Shown here in pieces: positions 36,314-44,047 of a stretch of DNA of 64,000 bases. The notes beneath the pieces are model-generated. The model did no database searches, was not told the DNA's origin, and saw only the letters and a list, made by a program, of their open reading frames with translations. This DNA comes from Mycobacterium intermedium (GTDB taxonomy: Bacteria; Actinomycetota; Actinomycetes; Mycobacteriales; Mycobacteriaceae), in contig NZ_MVHT01000007.1 of NCBI RefSeq assembly GCF_002086275.1, positions 1 through 64,000 of the forward strand. Direction: 5' to 3'. Positions within the stretch are counted from its first letter, which is position 1. Each line of letters begins with the position of its first letter. Position numbers and translations under genes: made by a program.

Positions 36314-37077
36314 TCAACGACCCACCGCGGTTCACGTTTCTCGGCGAAGGCCAGCATCCCTTCCCGATAGTCGGGATGAGTCAGCTGGTGCTGCAGCACA
36401 TAGCGGTACGCCACGTCGTTGGCCGCATGTAGTCCGACGTCGAGGGTGGCCCACATCGCCTTGACAGACGCCTGCACCGTGGCCGGCGAAAGCTTGGCGA
36501 TGTCGAGGGCGATTTCGCGTGCCCGCTCCTGCAGGCGATCGGCCGGTACGACTTCGTTGATCAAACCGATCTCGTGGGCGCGTTGGGCGCTGATGCGCCC
36601 CTTCTTGGTCATCAGCGCAAGCTGCATGACCATCGAAAGCGGCATCCTGCGCAGCAACACGGCTGCCTCGAGCGCGAATACGTTGCCGACCGCAAGGTGC
36701 GTGTCGATCAGCTCCGCGTGTTCGGCGGCGATGATCAAGTCGGAGTCGGCGACCTGATGTAAACCGCCGCCGACCGCCATTCCGTTGAGCGCGCAGATGA
36801 CCGGTTTCCAGACGTTGTGGTGCAGCCGCGAACCTGGAACCTTGTTGCGGATACCGCTTTCCGCGGTGGCGCGGATGTCTTGCCCCGCGGAGAAGGCGCG
36901 GTCGCCGGCGCCCGTGATGATGGCGACCCGGATGTCCGGGTCATCACGCACCCGCGCCCAAGCCGTGCCGAGTTCGGTACGGGTCAGGTCGTCGGTGGCG
37001 TTGAGTCGCTCCGGACGGTTGATGGTGATCGTTGCGACGTGCTCGCTGACCTCGAACAGGATTCTCTTCAGTTCCAC
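36310..37077 (-). CDS. Enoyl-CoA hydratase/isomerase superfamily protein (crotonase 1)
   Basis: A 255-residue crotonase-fold protein: INRPERLNATDDLTRTEL, oxyanion hole GDRAFSAGQDIRA and NGMAVGGGLHQVADSD. Both catalytic Glu positions of classical hydratases are altered (GGGLHQ instead of GGGCEL; DTHLA instead of PEI), so simple hydration is doubtful. Start GTG 37077 (V-ELKRILFEV) has AGGGGA 5 bp upstream; an ATG at 37134 would give 19 extra residues overlapping the SDR gene. It overlaps the ligase gene by ATGA. Confidence 0.82.
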   Translation of the reverse strand: MELKRILFEVSEHVATITINRPERLNATDDLTRTELGTAWARVRDDPDIRVAIITGAGDRAFSAGQDIRATAESGIRNKVPGSRLHHNVWKPVICALNGMAVGGGLHQVADSDLIIAAEHAELIDTHLAVGNVFALEAAVLLRRMPLSMVMQLALMTKKGRISAQRAHEIGLINEVVPADRLQERAREIALDIAKLSPATVQASVKAMWATLDVGLHAANDVAYRYVLQHQLTHPDYREGMLAFAEKREPRWVVE

Positions 37078-37121
37078 GGCATCCCCTGACCTCGACTCGT
37101 AGCGACCGTTTGGCTTGGCGT

Positions 37122-37880
37122 TCACGGCATCCATTGGCCCCCTGACACCGAAATCAACTGACCGGTAACGTGTTTTGCTGCGGGTGAACACAAGAATGCC
37201 ACCACTGCGGCCACATCACCCGGATCGCCGATCTGCCCGGTCAGGGTGCTCTGACGCATCCTCGCCAATTCTTCCTCGCTCTTGCGCGACAACAGCCACG
37301 GTGTCGCCGTGGTCCCAACAACCACGGTGTTCACCCGAATGCCGTGCTCCCCCAACTGCACAGCCATCAGTCGGCTCAGGCCTTCCACTCCGGCCTTGGC
37401 GGCCGCGTAAGCCGGCGGGCCGGTCCGCACCCCGTGGGCCGACACCGAACTGATGTTGACGATCGACCCGCCGCCGTCGGCCACCATCTGTCGGGCGGCA
37501 ACCTGCGAGACGACGAATGTGCCTTTGAGGTTGACGTCGACGATGCGGTCCCAGTCCTCATCGGTCTGATCGAGAAACGATCCCGGTAGCGTCATCCCGG
37601 CGTTGTTGACCAGCGCACTGACAGGCCCATGTTGTTCGGCCAGGCCGGACAGCGCATCTTCCACCGCGGCACGGTCGGTGATGGACAACTCCAGCGGGAT
37701 GAGCAAGCCCGATCGGGCGACATCGGAGTCACCAGCCCGTGCAATGGCTTTCGCATTGATATCCATGGCGATCACCCGGTGACCGGCGGATATCAACTCC
37801 GCGACAATCGCCTCCCCAATTCCCCGCGCCCCTCCGGTGACGACCGCGAGCGGACGGGCTTCAGCCGACACGCTGTCCAT
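37122..37880 (-). CDS. Short-chain dehydrogenase/reductase
   Basis: A 252-residue SDR: VVTGGARGIGEAIVAELISAGHRVIAMDIN (NAD-like Asp), NNAGMTLPGS, NISSVSAHGVRTGPPAYAAAKAGVEGLS and a C-terminal TGQLISVSGGQWMP. The length and motifs suit a 3-hydroxyacyl-CoA dehydrogenase or 3-ketoacyl reductase of the FabG type. I use the second ATG (37880) because GGAGG lies 8 bp upstream of it and only 2 bp from the first. The 5' end overlaps the TetR gene by 20 bp. Confidence 0.83.
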   Translation of the reverse strand: MDSVSAEARPLAVVTGGARGIGEAIVAELISAGHRVIAMDINAKAIARAGDSDVARSGLLIPLELSITDRAAVEDALSGLAEQHGPVSALVNNAGMTLPGSFLDQTDEDWDRIVDVNLKGTFVVSQVAARQMVADGGGSIVNISSVSAHGVRTGPPAYAAAKAGVEGLSRLMAVQLGEHGIRVNTVVVGTTATPWLLSRKSEEELARMRQSTLTGQIGDPGDVAAVVAFLCSPAAKHVTGQLISVSGGQWMP

Positions 37881-38499
37881 CCCCATGTCCTCCGGTCGAT
37901 GCGCAGCGCTCGATCGCCTCGATGGACGGCCGCACCAGTTCCACGGACTCGGCCATCAATTCGCACAGATCGCCCTCCCCGCCACCTGCGACCCAGGCAT
38001 CAATGGCAGCGCGATTCGCGCCGTTGATCAACGCCGCCGCCAGTCGGGGCCACAGGTCTGAATCCGCATCGCTGTTCAGCCACCGGGCAACCTCGGCGGT
38101 GAGCTGGTCAATCCAGTCCTCGTTGATCCGCAACATGGTCGCGCGCAATGGCGGCACGCTGTGGTACATCCGCGCGCGAACCACGAAGATCTCCGGCTGG
38201 TTCATAATCGCCTCTGCAACAGCCGAAGACGCCTCGAAGAGCGCTCCCCACAACGAGCTCGAGTGCGAGGCGCGAAACCTGCGGGTGGCCTCGCGGAGCC
38301 GTTCGACATATCCGTCAAACAGGATGTCATCTTTGGTGGCGAAGTGACGGAAGAACGTGCGCGGAGCCACACCCGCGGCCGCGGAAATCTGTTCGACGGT
38401 GGTCGCCTCGTAGCCATGCAAGGTAAACAGTTCCAGCGCAGCATGTATCAGCGCCTGGCGGTTGCGCAGTCCACGTGCCCGTCGTTGATCCACGATCAC
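37861..38499 (-). CDS. TetR-family regulator C
   Basis: A 212-residue TetR regulator, unrelated in detail to regulators A and B: NRQALIHAALELFTLHGYEATTVEQISAAAGVAPRTFFRHFATKDDILFDGYVERL, with an acidic C-terminus ELMAESVELVRPSIEAIERC. The GTG start at 38499 overlaps the MaoC stop (GTGA), so it is the second gene of the operon and is likely to control it from the promoter region at 39336-39442. The ligand is probably an acyl-CoA intermediate, by analogy with KstR-type regulators. Confidence 0.87.
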   Translation of the reverse strand: MIVDQRRARGLRNRQALIHAALELFTLHGYEATTVEQISAAAGVAPRTFFRHFATKDDILFDGYVERLREATRRFRASHSSSLWGALFEASSAVAEAIMNQPEIFVVRARMYHSVPPLRATMLRINEDWIDQLTAEVARWLNSDADSDLWPRLAAALINGANRAAIDAWVAGGGEGDLCELMAESVELVRPSIEAIERCASTGGHGDGQRVG

Positions 38500-39335
38500 C
38501 CCGCTGCCGCGACGCCCGCTACCACAGCGGTGCCCGAACTCAACGCCACGACATCACCCTGCAGGGTACGGAAACGCACGGAGTCTCCGGTTTGCCAGAT
38601 CTCGGTGCGCAGCGGGGCATCCAGCTTGACCGGCTTGGCGAACCGGCAGCTCACGGACGTCAAGGCTTGCGGGTCACCGCCGCCAACCGTGTTGATGACG
38701 GCACGCGCGGCGAATCCCAGCGTGCACAGGCCGTGCAGGAAGACGTCGTCGAAGCCGTACTTGCGGGCCACCTCTGGGTCGATGTGCAGTTGATTGCGGT
38801 CACCGGACAGCCGATAGATCGCTGCCTGCTCCGGACGGATGACGTCCTCGAAGAATGTGTCCGGCGCGACGTCCGGATCCGGCTCCGCCGCGGGTCCGCG
38901 GGTACCGCCGAAACCGCCTGCGCCCAACACCATCGTCTGTGATCGGGTGACGAAGACGGTGCCGTCCGCGTCGGTCCCGCGGCCGGTCAGCTCCACCACG
39001 GCATGCTTGCCCGTGTCCCACACCGCCGACACCGTGGCCTGCACGCTCAGTTCACCGCGCGGCCCGATCGGCCGGTGCAGTTCCAGCGACTGCGCGGAGT
39101 GCACGATCGGAAACGTACCGAGGTCAAGGACGGTCCGCAGATCCTTGACGGCCCACCAGTTGGCAATGAGCGCAAAGGTCGGCAGCACCGCCGGACCCAA
39201 CGCCTCGTTCAGCAGGGCCAGCTCGGTTGGCGGGCGAGCACCGACCCCTAGCGCGTAGAGGATCACATCGGTCTGATCCCACTGAAAGGTCGTCGATTCC
39301 AACGCGGTTCCGACCACGGAGTCGGACAGGCCCAC
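38496..39335 (-). CDS. MaoC-type double-hotdog (R)-specific enoyl-CoA hydratase
   Basis: A 279-residue protein with an N-terminal degenerate hotdog (SVVGTALESTTFQWDQTDVILYALGVGA) and a C-terminal hydratase hotdog bearing YRLSGDRNQLHIDPEVARKYGFDDVFLHGLCTLGFAARAV, in which the Asp and His of the hydratase-2 motif are intact. It hydrates trans-2-enoyl-CoA to the (R)-3-hydroxyacyl-CoA. It is the only classical-looking enoyl hydratase in the cluster. I chose GTG 39335 (V-GLSDSVVG) with GGGAG upstream; a TTG at 39377 is possible but lies on promoter DNA. First gene of the leftward operon. Confidence 0.87.
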   Translation of the reverse strand: MGLSDSVVGTALESTTFQWDQTDVILYALGVGARPPTELALLNEALGPAVLPTFALIANWWAVKDLRTVLDLGTFPIVHSAQSLELHRPIGPRGELSVQATVSAVWDTGKHAVVELTGRGTDADGTVFVTRSQTMVLGAGGFGGTRGPAAEPDPDVAPDTFFEDVIRPEQAAIYRLSGDRNQLHIDPEVARKYGFDDVFLHGLCTLGFAARAVINTVGGGDPQALTSVSCRFAKPVKLDAPLRTEIWQTGDSVRFRTLQGDVVALSSGTAVVAGVAAAG

Positions 39336-39359
39336 GGCGTCTCCCAGGGTATGTACGAA

Positions 39360-39391
39360 TTGACGTTGTTTGTTCAATCGTGCAATATAGT
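39360..39391 (+). promoter_or_regulatory. Candidate promoter of the LLM-ligase-thiolase operon
   Basis: TATAGT at 39386-39391 is a near-consensus -10 for the rightward gene at 39443. TTGACG at 39360-39365 is a -35 candidate, though the 20-bp spacing is long. TTTGTTCAATCG between them resembles half of the GTTCT-type motif seen at other promoters in the cluster. The leftward MaoC operon must start in the same 107 bp. Confidence 0.45.
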
Positions 39392-39442
39392 GGCAGTAAC
39401 TGCAACTAGTTTTGCCAGGTCTATCTTGCGGGAAGGACCAAC

Positions 39443-40513
39443 ATGAAGTTCGGTGTGTTCATCCTCGGCGACAAGCCCAATCACCTCAGTGAACGTGAGG
39501 TGCTGGCCAACGTGTTGCAGGAGGCACGCTGGGCAGAAGAACTCGGTTACGACGAGGTATGGCTGGCCGAGCACCACTTCTCTCCGTACGGCATGCTGCC
39601 CGACCTTCCGCAGGTGGCCACGGCCATCGCCGCACAGACCGAGCGCATCCGGATCGGGACCGCATGCATGGTCGCGCCCTTCCACGACCCGATCCAACTG
39701 GCCGAACGGATCGCTGTCGTCGACGTCCTGTCGGGTGGCCGGTTCGACGCCGGGTTTGGCCGTGGTTACCAGTCGCACGAGTTCAAGGGCTTCGGCATTT
39801 CGATGGATGAGGCCACCGGCAGGTACCAGGAGTGCGTCGAGATCGTCGACCGCCTGCTGACCGAGGAGAACGTCAGCTACCACGGCAAGTACTTCCAGAT
39901 TGAGGACGTGACCATCTATCCGCGACCGGGGCGGAAGATTCCCGTGTGGGGCACGGTGATGAAGACGCCGTCGAGCTTCGAATGGCTTGCCGACAAGGGC
40001 TACGGTGCGATCATCGGCAACCCCTATCAGGTCGACCCGGATCTGAAGGGAGCACTGGACATCTACCTGGATGTGCAGTCCAGGAAGGGACTCGACGCGG
40101 CCACCGGCAACGTCTGGGCGTTGCTGAACGCGTTCTGCCACGAAGACGACGGGTTCGCCCGCAGCTATCCCCGCCAGAGTGTGGAGTTGTCGATCGAGAC
40201 GCATCGCAAGTATTCGAACCCATTCGAACGCGGCGGGGAGATACCGGCCGACTACAAGGCCTACGCGGACTGGTTTGAGAAGCACGACAAGCAGAGCTAC
40301 GAACAGGTGCTGAACTCACACCTGACGCTGATGGGCAACCCGGAACGCATCATCGGCAAGATGCGCACCGTCATCGACATGGGTTGGCGCAACATCATTC
40401 TTCGTATGTCGCGCGGCGGGGCGATGGAACGCTCCAAGGTGTACGACTCGATGAAGTTGTTCGCCCAAGAGGTGATCCCGGCGGCCTCCGAACTCGCGGC
40501 AGCTGCGGTTTGA
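39443..40513 (+). CDS. Luciferase-like (LLM class) flavin- or F420-dependent monooxygenase
   Basis: A 356-residue LLM protein: MKFGVFILGDKP, ARWAEELGYDEVWLAEHHFSPYGMLPDLPQVATAIAAQTERIRIGTACMVAPFHDPIQLAERIAVVD in family pattern, then GRFDAGFGRGYQSHEFKGFGI and RMSRGGAMERSKVYDSMKLFAQEVIP. The closest pattern is bacterial luciferase alpha and alkanal monooxygenase-like proteins, so an FMNH2- or F420-dependent oxygenation such as Baeyer-Villiger chemistry is possible. Start ATG 39443 with GGAAGGA 7 bp upstream. First gene of a five-gene overlapping operon. Confidence 0.85.
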   Translation: MKFGVFILGDKPNHLSEREVLANVLQEARWAEELGYDEVWLAEHHFSPYGMLPDLPQVATAIAAQTERIRIGTACMVAPFHDPIQLAERIAVVDVLSGGRFDAGFGRGYQSHEFKGFGISMDEATGRYQECVEIVDRLLTEENVSYHGKYFQIEDVTIYPRPGRKIPVWGTVMKTPSSFEWLADKGYGAIIGNPYQVDPDLKGALDIYLDVQSRKGLDAATGNVWALLNAFCHEDDGFARSYPRQSVELSIETHRKYSNPFERGGEIPADYKAYADWFEKHDKQSYEQVLNSHLTLMGNPERIIGKMRTVIDMGWRNIILRMSRGGAMERSKVYDSMKLFAQEVIPAASELAAAAV

Positions 40514-42012
40514 GCCAGCGGCTGGCCGACCGCATCCGCGCGGTTCTGGCACTCGACCCCGAGGCACCCGCGATCGAGTACGAGGGTGAGTGGTCGACCT
40601 GGCAGTCGCTGGCGGATGTCGCTTCCGGCGTCGAAAGACACCTCGCTGCAGCCGGTTTGGGCGAGGGATCCCCCATCGGCTTGATATTGCGAAACCACCC
40701 TGCCACGATCGGCGCAATGCTCGGTGTGCTGCAGGCGGGTGCCTGCGTCGTCACGATCAACCCGGCGCACGGGGACACCGGACTGACGTCAGACATCCGC
40801 GGGCTGCGACCGGCCGCGCTGGTAGCGCTGGAGACCGACTGGCAACGCACCGGCGTCGTCGACGCCGCGGCCGGTTCGCTGGGGTTGCAGGTCATGCTCC
40901 ATCCGGCCCGCGTAGCACCCGTCGCCGGACTCGAAGGTCCGACAGCGCGGCCAGACCAGAACATCGCCGTCGGCACCGATCCCACAGCGGTCTTGATGCT
41001 GACCAGTGGCACCACCGGTCCACCCAAGCGGATTCCACTGTCCTACAGCGCGTTCGAGCACACGTTGACCGCGGCGGGCACGCATTACAGCAAACACCGA
41101 ACGCCTGACCTCAAATTGCGTTCGGGTGTGGCGATAGTATCGGCACCCCTGGTGCACATGTCCGGCCTGTTCCGGACCCTGCACAACCTCTGCGAAGGCC
41201 GAAAGATTGCGCTGTTACCGCGATTTCGGGTGAGCGACTTCGCAGACCTGGTAGTCCGACACCGCCCGCGCGCGGTGAGTCTGGTGCCGTCCGCGCTCGC
41301 GATGGTGCTGGACGCCGACGTGCCGCCGGAAGTGTTCTCCAGCGTCGAGGTGGTGACGTCGGGCACCGCACATCTGCCGGTAGACGTGCAGACAGCGTTC
41401 GAGGAGCGTTACGACGTCGCGGTCTTACCGTCATACGGGGCAACCGAATTCGCCGGCGGCGTCGCCGGTTGGAACCTCGCGCTGCACCGGCAGTGGGCGT
41501 CCACCAAGCGGGGAAGCGTGGGACGGCCGCAGCAGGGGCGCGAGATTCGTGTCGTCTCCATCGATGACGGCACCGAGGTGCCCCCCGGGGCGCAGGGCCG
41601 AATCGAAGTGCGCACCACCGGCGGGGACTGGGTGCGTACCACCGATATCGGTCGGGTGGATGCCGACGGTTTCGTGTTCATCGACGGGCGCAGCGATGAC
41701 GTCATCATTCGTGGCGGCTTCAAGATCACGCCGGCCGATATCGTCAACGTCCTGCGTACGCATCCGGCGGTCCGCGACGCCGGCGTCACCGGCCTACCCG
41801 ATGAACGCCTGGGCCAAGTCCCGGTGGCGGCGGTCGAATTGGCCCACGGCGGCCAGGCGACGTCGGACGATCTCCTGGCATATCTGCGCGCACGGCTCAG
41901 CAGCTACCAGGTTCCGGCCCAATTGATCATCGTCGACGAGTTACCCCGCACACCGTCGCTGAAGGTCAGCCAGCCTGGTATCCGCGAATTGTTTGGTGGG
42001 TTGTCCGGATGA
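40510..42012 (+). CDS. AMP-forming CoA ligase (ANL superfamily) with TTG start
   Basis: A 500-residue ligase: phosphate loop VLMLTSGTTGPPKRIPLSYSA, APLVHMSGLFRTL, LPSYGATEFAGG, the A7 region RTTDIGRVDADGFVFIDGRSDDVIIRGGFKITPADIVNVL and the catalytic-Lys region PRTPSLKVSQPGI. The start is the TTG at 40510 (L-SQRLADRIRA) overlapping the LLM stop as TTGA, consistent with the 4-bp overlaps across the cluster; no ATG or GTG gives a sensible N-terminus. The thiolase-like gene follows 13 bp later. Confidence 0.88.
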   Translation: MSQRLADRIRAVLALDPEAPAIEYEGEWSTWQSLADVASGVERHLAAAGLGEGSPIGLILRNHPATIGAMLGVLQAGACVVTINPAHGDTGLTSDIRGLRPAALVALETDWQRTGVVDAAAGSLGLQVMLHPARVAPVAGLEGPTARPDQNIAVGTDPTAVLMLTSGTTGPPKRIPLSYSAFEHTLTAAGTHYSKHRTPDLKLRSGVAIVSAPLVHMSGLFRTLHNLCEGRKIALLPRFRVSDFADLVVRHRPRAVSLVPSALAMVLDADVPPEVFSSVEVVTSGTAHLPVDVQTAFEERYDVAVLPSYGATEFAGGVAGWNLALHRQWASTKRGSVGRPQQGREIRVVSIDDGTEVPPGAQGRIEVRTTGGDWVRTTDIGRVDADGFVFIDGRSDDVIIRGGFKITPADIVNVLRTHPAVRDAGVTGLPDERLGQVPVAAVELAHGGQATSDDLLAYLRARLSSYQVPAQLIIVDELPRTPSLKVSQPGIRELFGGLSG

Positions 42013-42025
42013 AAGGGGTGCGTAC

Positions 42026-43198
42026 GTGACTGCTGACGTCCGCGGCGCTGCCGCCATCGTCGGTGTGGCCGACGAGGTTTCGCCGACGGGTGTGATCGAC
42101 GTTGCGCTGCGGGAGCTCGAGGCACGCGTGGTCACTGCCGCGCTGGCCGACGCGGGCCTGTCACTGCGCGATGTCGACGGGCTGTGCACCTGCACCGGGG
42201 GAACGCTTATGCATTCCGTCGAGTTAGCCGAATACCTGGGAATCACACCGCGATTCACCGACGCCACCCAGACCGGTGGTGCCAGTTACGGACTCTACGT
42301 CGAACACGCCGCGGCCGCGATCGCGGCCGGTGCGGCCGAGACGGTCGTGATCGTGTACGCATCCACGCCGCGCGCGGCCCGGAAACGGGGCGAGAAGGGA
42401 CTCGGCGTCTTCGCCACCCCGGAGCGCCTCGAGTGGGAGACGCCATTCGGAGTGATGCTGCCGATCAGCGCCTACGCCCTGGCCGCCAACCGCCACATGG
42501 CAACCTACGGAACCACCGCCGAGCAGCTGGCTCAGATCGCCGTCGACACCAGACGGTGGGCCGCCCTGAACCCACGCGCCTACCTGCGCGACCCGATCAC
42601 CGTGGACGATGTCCTGGCTTCCGGGTTCATCGCCGAACCGCTGCACAAGCTGGAATGCTGCCTGGTGACCGACGGCGCCGCGGCGATCGTGCTCACCAGC
42701 GCAGCACGCGCCCGCGACCTGGCCAGGCCGCCGGCGTTCGTTCTGGGCGCGGCCTCTAGCGCGTCGCACGCGATGATCTCGCAGATGCCGGATCTGACGG
42801 TCACCCCCGGGGCGGTCTCCGGCCCGGCCGCCTTCCAGACCGCCCGGCTCGATCCCGGTGACATCGACGTCGTCGAACTCTATGACTCGTTCACCATCAC
42901 GGTCCTGCTCGCCCTCGAAGACCTTGGCTTCTGCCCCAAGGGCGAAGGTGGAGCATTCGTCGGCGACGGTGCTTTGGCGCCCGGGGGGACACTGCCCGGC
43001 CAGACGACCGGCGGCGGACTCGCCTACACCCACCCGGGCGCGTTCGGCGCCTTCCTGCTCGTCGAGGCCGCCCGGCAACTGCGGGGTGAGTGCGGCGAAC
43101 GACAGGTGCCCAACGCGAAGACCGCGGTAGCACACGGCACCGGCGGGGTGTTGTCGGCGACCTCGACCGTGATTCTCGGAACGGAGGACACACTGTGA
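42026..43198 (+). CDS. Thiolase-like protein, probable acyl-CoA aldolase (second copy)
   Basis: A 390-residue thiolase-fold protein paralogous to that at 23280-24455. The nucleophile position reads TQTGGASYG and the C-terminal motif VAHGTGGVLS, so neither catalytic Cys is present. The conserved YDSFTITVLLALEDLGFCPKGEGG and GGGLAYTHPGAFGAFLLVEAARQL stretches match Ltp2-type aldolases. Start GTG 42026 (V-TADVRGAAAIVG) behind AAAGGGG. It overlaps the DUF35 partner by GTGA, repeating the thiolase-DUF35 pairing but in the opposite gene order to the first copy. Confidence 0.8.
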   Translation: MTADVRGAAAIVGVADEVSPTGVIDVALRELEARVVTAALADAGLSLRDVDGLCTCTGGTLMHSVELAEYLGITPRFTDATQTGGASYGLYVEHAAAAIAAGAAETVVIVYASTPRAARKRGEKGLGVFATPERLEWETPFGVMLPISAYALAANRHMATYGTTAEQLAQIAVDTRRWAALNPRAYLRDPITVDDVLASGFIAEPLHKLECCLVTDGAAAIVLTSAARARDLARPPAFVLGAASSASHAMISQMPDLTVTPGAVSGPAAFQTARLDPGDIDVVELYDSFTITVLLALEDLGFCPKGEGGAFVGDGALAPGGTLPGQTTGGGLAYTHPGAFGAFLLVEAARQLRGECGERQVPNAKTAVAHGTGGVLSATSTVILGTEDTL

Positions 43199-43593
43199 GC
43201 GCTGCACTGCCGGTCCCCGAACCGAGTGCTGTTTCGGCACCGTTCTGGGACGCCACCCGACGACACGAATTGACGATGCAGCGGTGCGAATCATGCAGTC
43301 GCCTGGTGTGGTACCCACGGTTCGTCTGCCCGCACTGCGGGGGATCGTCGCTACAGTGGGAAAGACTGAGCGGAGGCGGTGTCGTGTACGCGGTGAGCGT
43401 GCACCACCGCGCGGCGCTACCCGCGCTCGCCGACAAGGTCCCCTACTCGGTGGTCTTGGTGGATCTCGACGAGGGAGTTCGGCTGATGTCCAATGTGTTT
43501 GGCCCGCCGCCTGCGGTGGGCGAGCGCGTCGGACTGGCGTGGGTACCGCTGGATGACGGTCGCAATCTTGCGGTGTTCGAGCGGCAGCGATGA
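43195..43593 (+). CDS. DUF35 OB-fold protein with zinc ribbon (second copy)
   Basis: A 132-residue partner of the thiolase-like protein upstream. N-terminal helix SAPFWDATRRHELTMQ, complete four-Cys zinc ribbon RCESCSRLVWYPRFVCPHCGG, and OB fold GGGVVYAVSVHHRAALPALADKVPYSVVLVDLDEGVRLMSNVFG in family pattern. Unlike the copy at 24452-24880 the second CxxC knuckle is intact. GTG 43195 overlaps the previous stop (GTGA) and is preceded by GGAGG. It overlaps the next gene by ATGA. Confidence 0.87.
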   Translation: MSAALPVPEPSAVSAPFWDATRRHELTMQRCESCSRLVWYPRFVCPHCGGSSLQWERLSGGGVVYAVSVHHRAALPALADKVPYSVVLVDLDEGVRLMSNVFGPPPAVGERVGLAWVPLDDGRNLAVFERQR

Positions 43594-44003
43594 TTCCGGA
43601 TGCCGGTCTGCAACGGGTTCGCGAGGACCTGGTGCTACGCCACGTCGCCGCCGAGAATGCGCGGGACGCGGACGCGGCGCTGGCCACCTTCACCCGACCG
43701 CGCTACGAGATCATCCCTACCGGCGTGGTTTTCGACGGACATGACGCGGTGCGCGCCATGCTGTTGAAGCAGTGGGAAGACCTGCCGTCGCTGCACTACA
43801 CCGCCGAGGCGATCTATCACGGCGAACACGGACTGATCGTGGAGACCCGAACAACCGCACCCGGCACTTCGATCGACATGTTGAGTGTGAATTTGTTCGG
43901 TTTCGCCGGACCCGACCTGATCCTCGAGCGCTGCTATTTCGACCGGATGTTGCTGGCAGAGCAACTGGCGGCAGCCGGTCGGACGAATGAACAAACTTCG
44001 TAA
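43590..44003 (+). CDS. SnoaL/NTF2-like protein
   Basis: A 137-residue NTF2-fold protein: LVLRHVAAENARDADAALATFTRPRYEIIPTGVVFDGHDAVRAML, then HYTAEAIYHGEHGLIVETRTTAPG and DLILERCYFDRMLLAEQL. This resembles the SnoaL-like polyketide cyclase/ester-utilisation proteins; catalytic residues are not assigned. It is the fifth and last gene of the LLM-ligase-thiolase-DUF35 operon, overlapping upstream by ATGA. The 44 bp after it contain a fresh promoter-like sequence (GTAATATTGT) for the E1 gene. Confidence 0.75.
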   Translation: MIPDAGLQRVREDLVLRHVAAENARDADAALATFTRPRYEIIPTGVVFDGHDAVRAMLLKQWEDLPSLHYTAEAIYHGEHGLIVETRTTAPGTSIDMLSVNLFGFAGPDLILERCYFDRMLLAEQLAAAGRTNEQTS

Positions 44004-44047
44004 TATTGTAAACTCGCCGCTGAGCGCACATCGCGAAGGAGCAAGTG

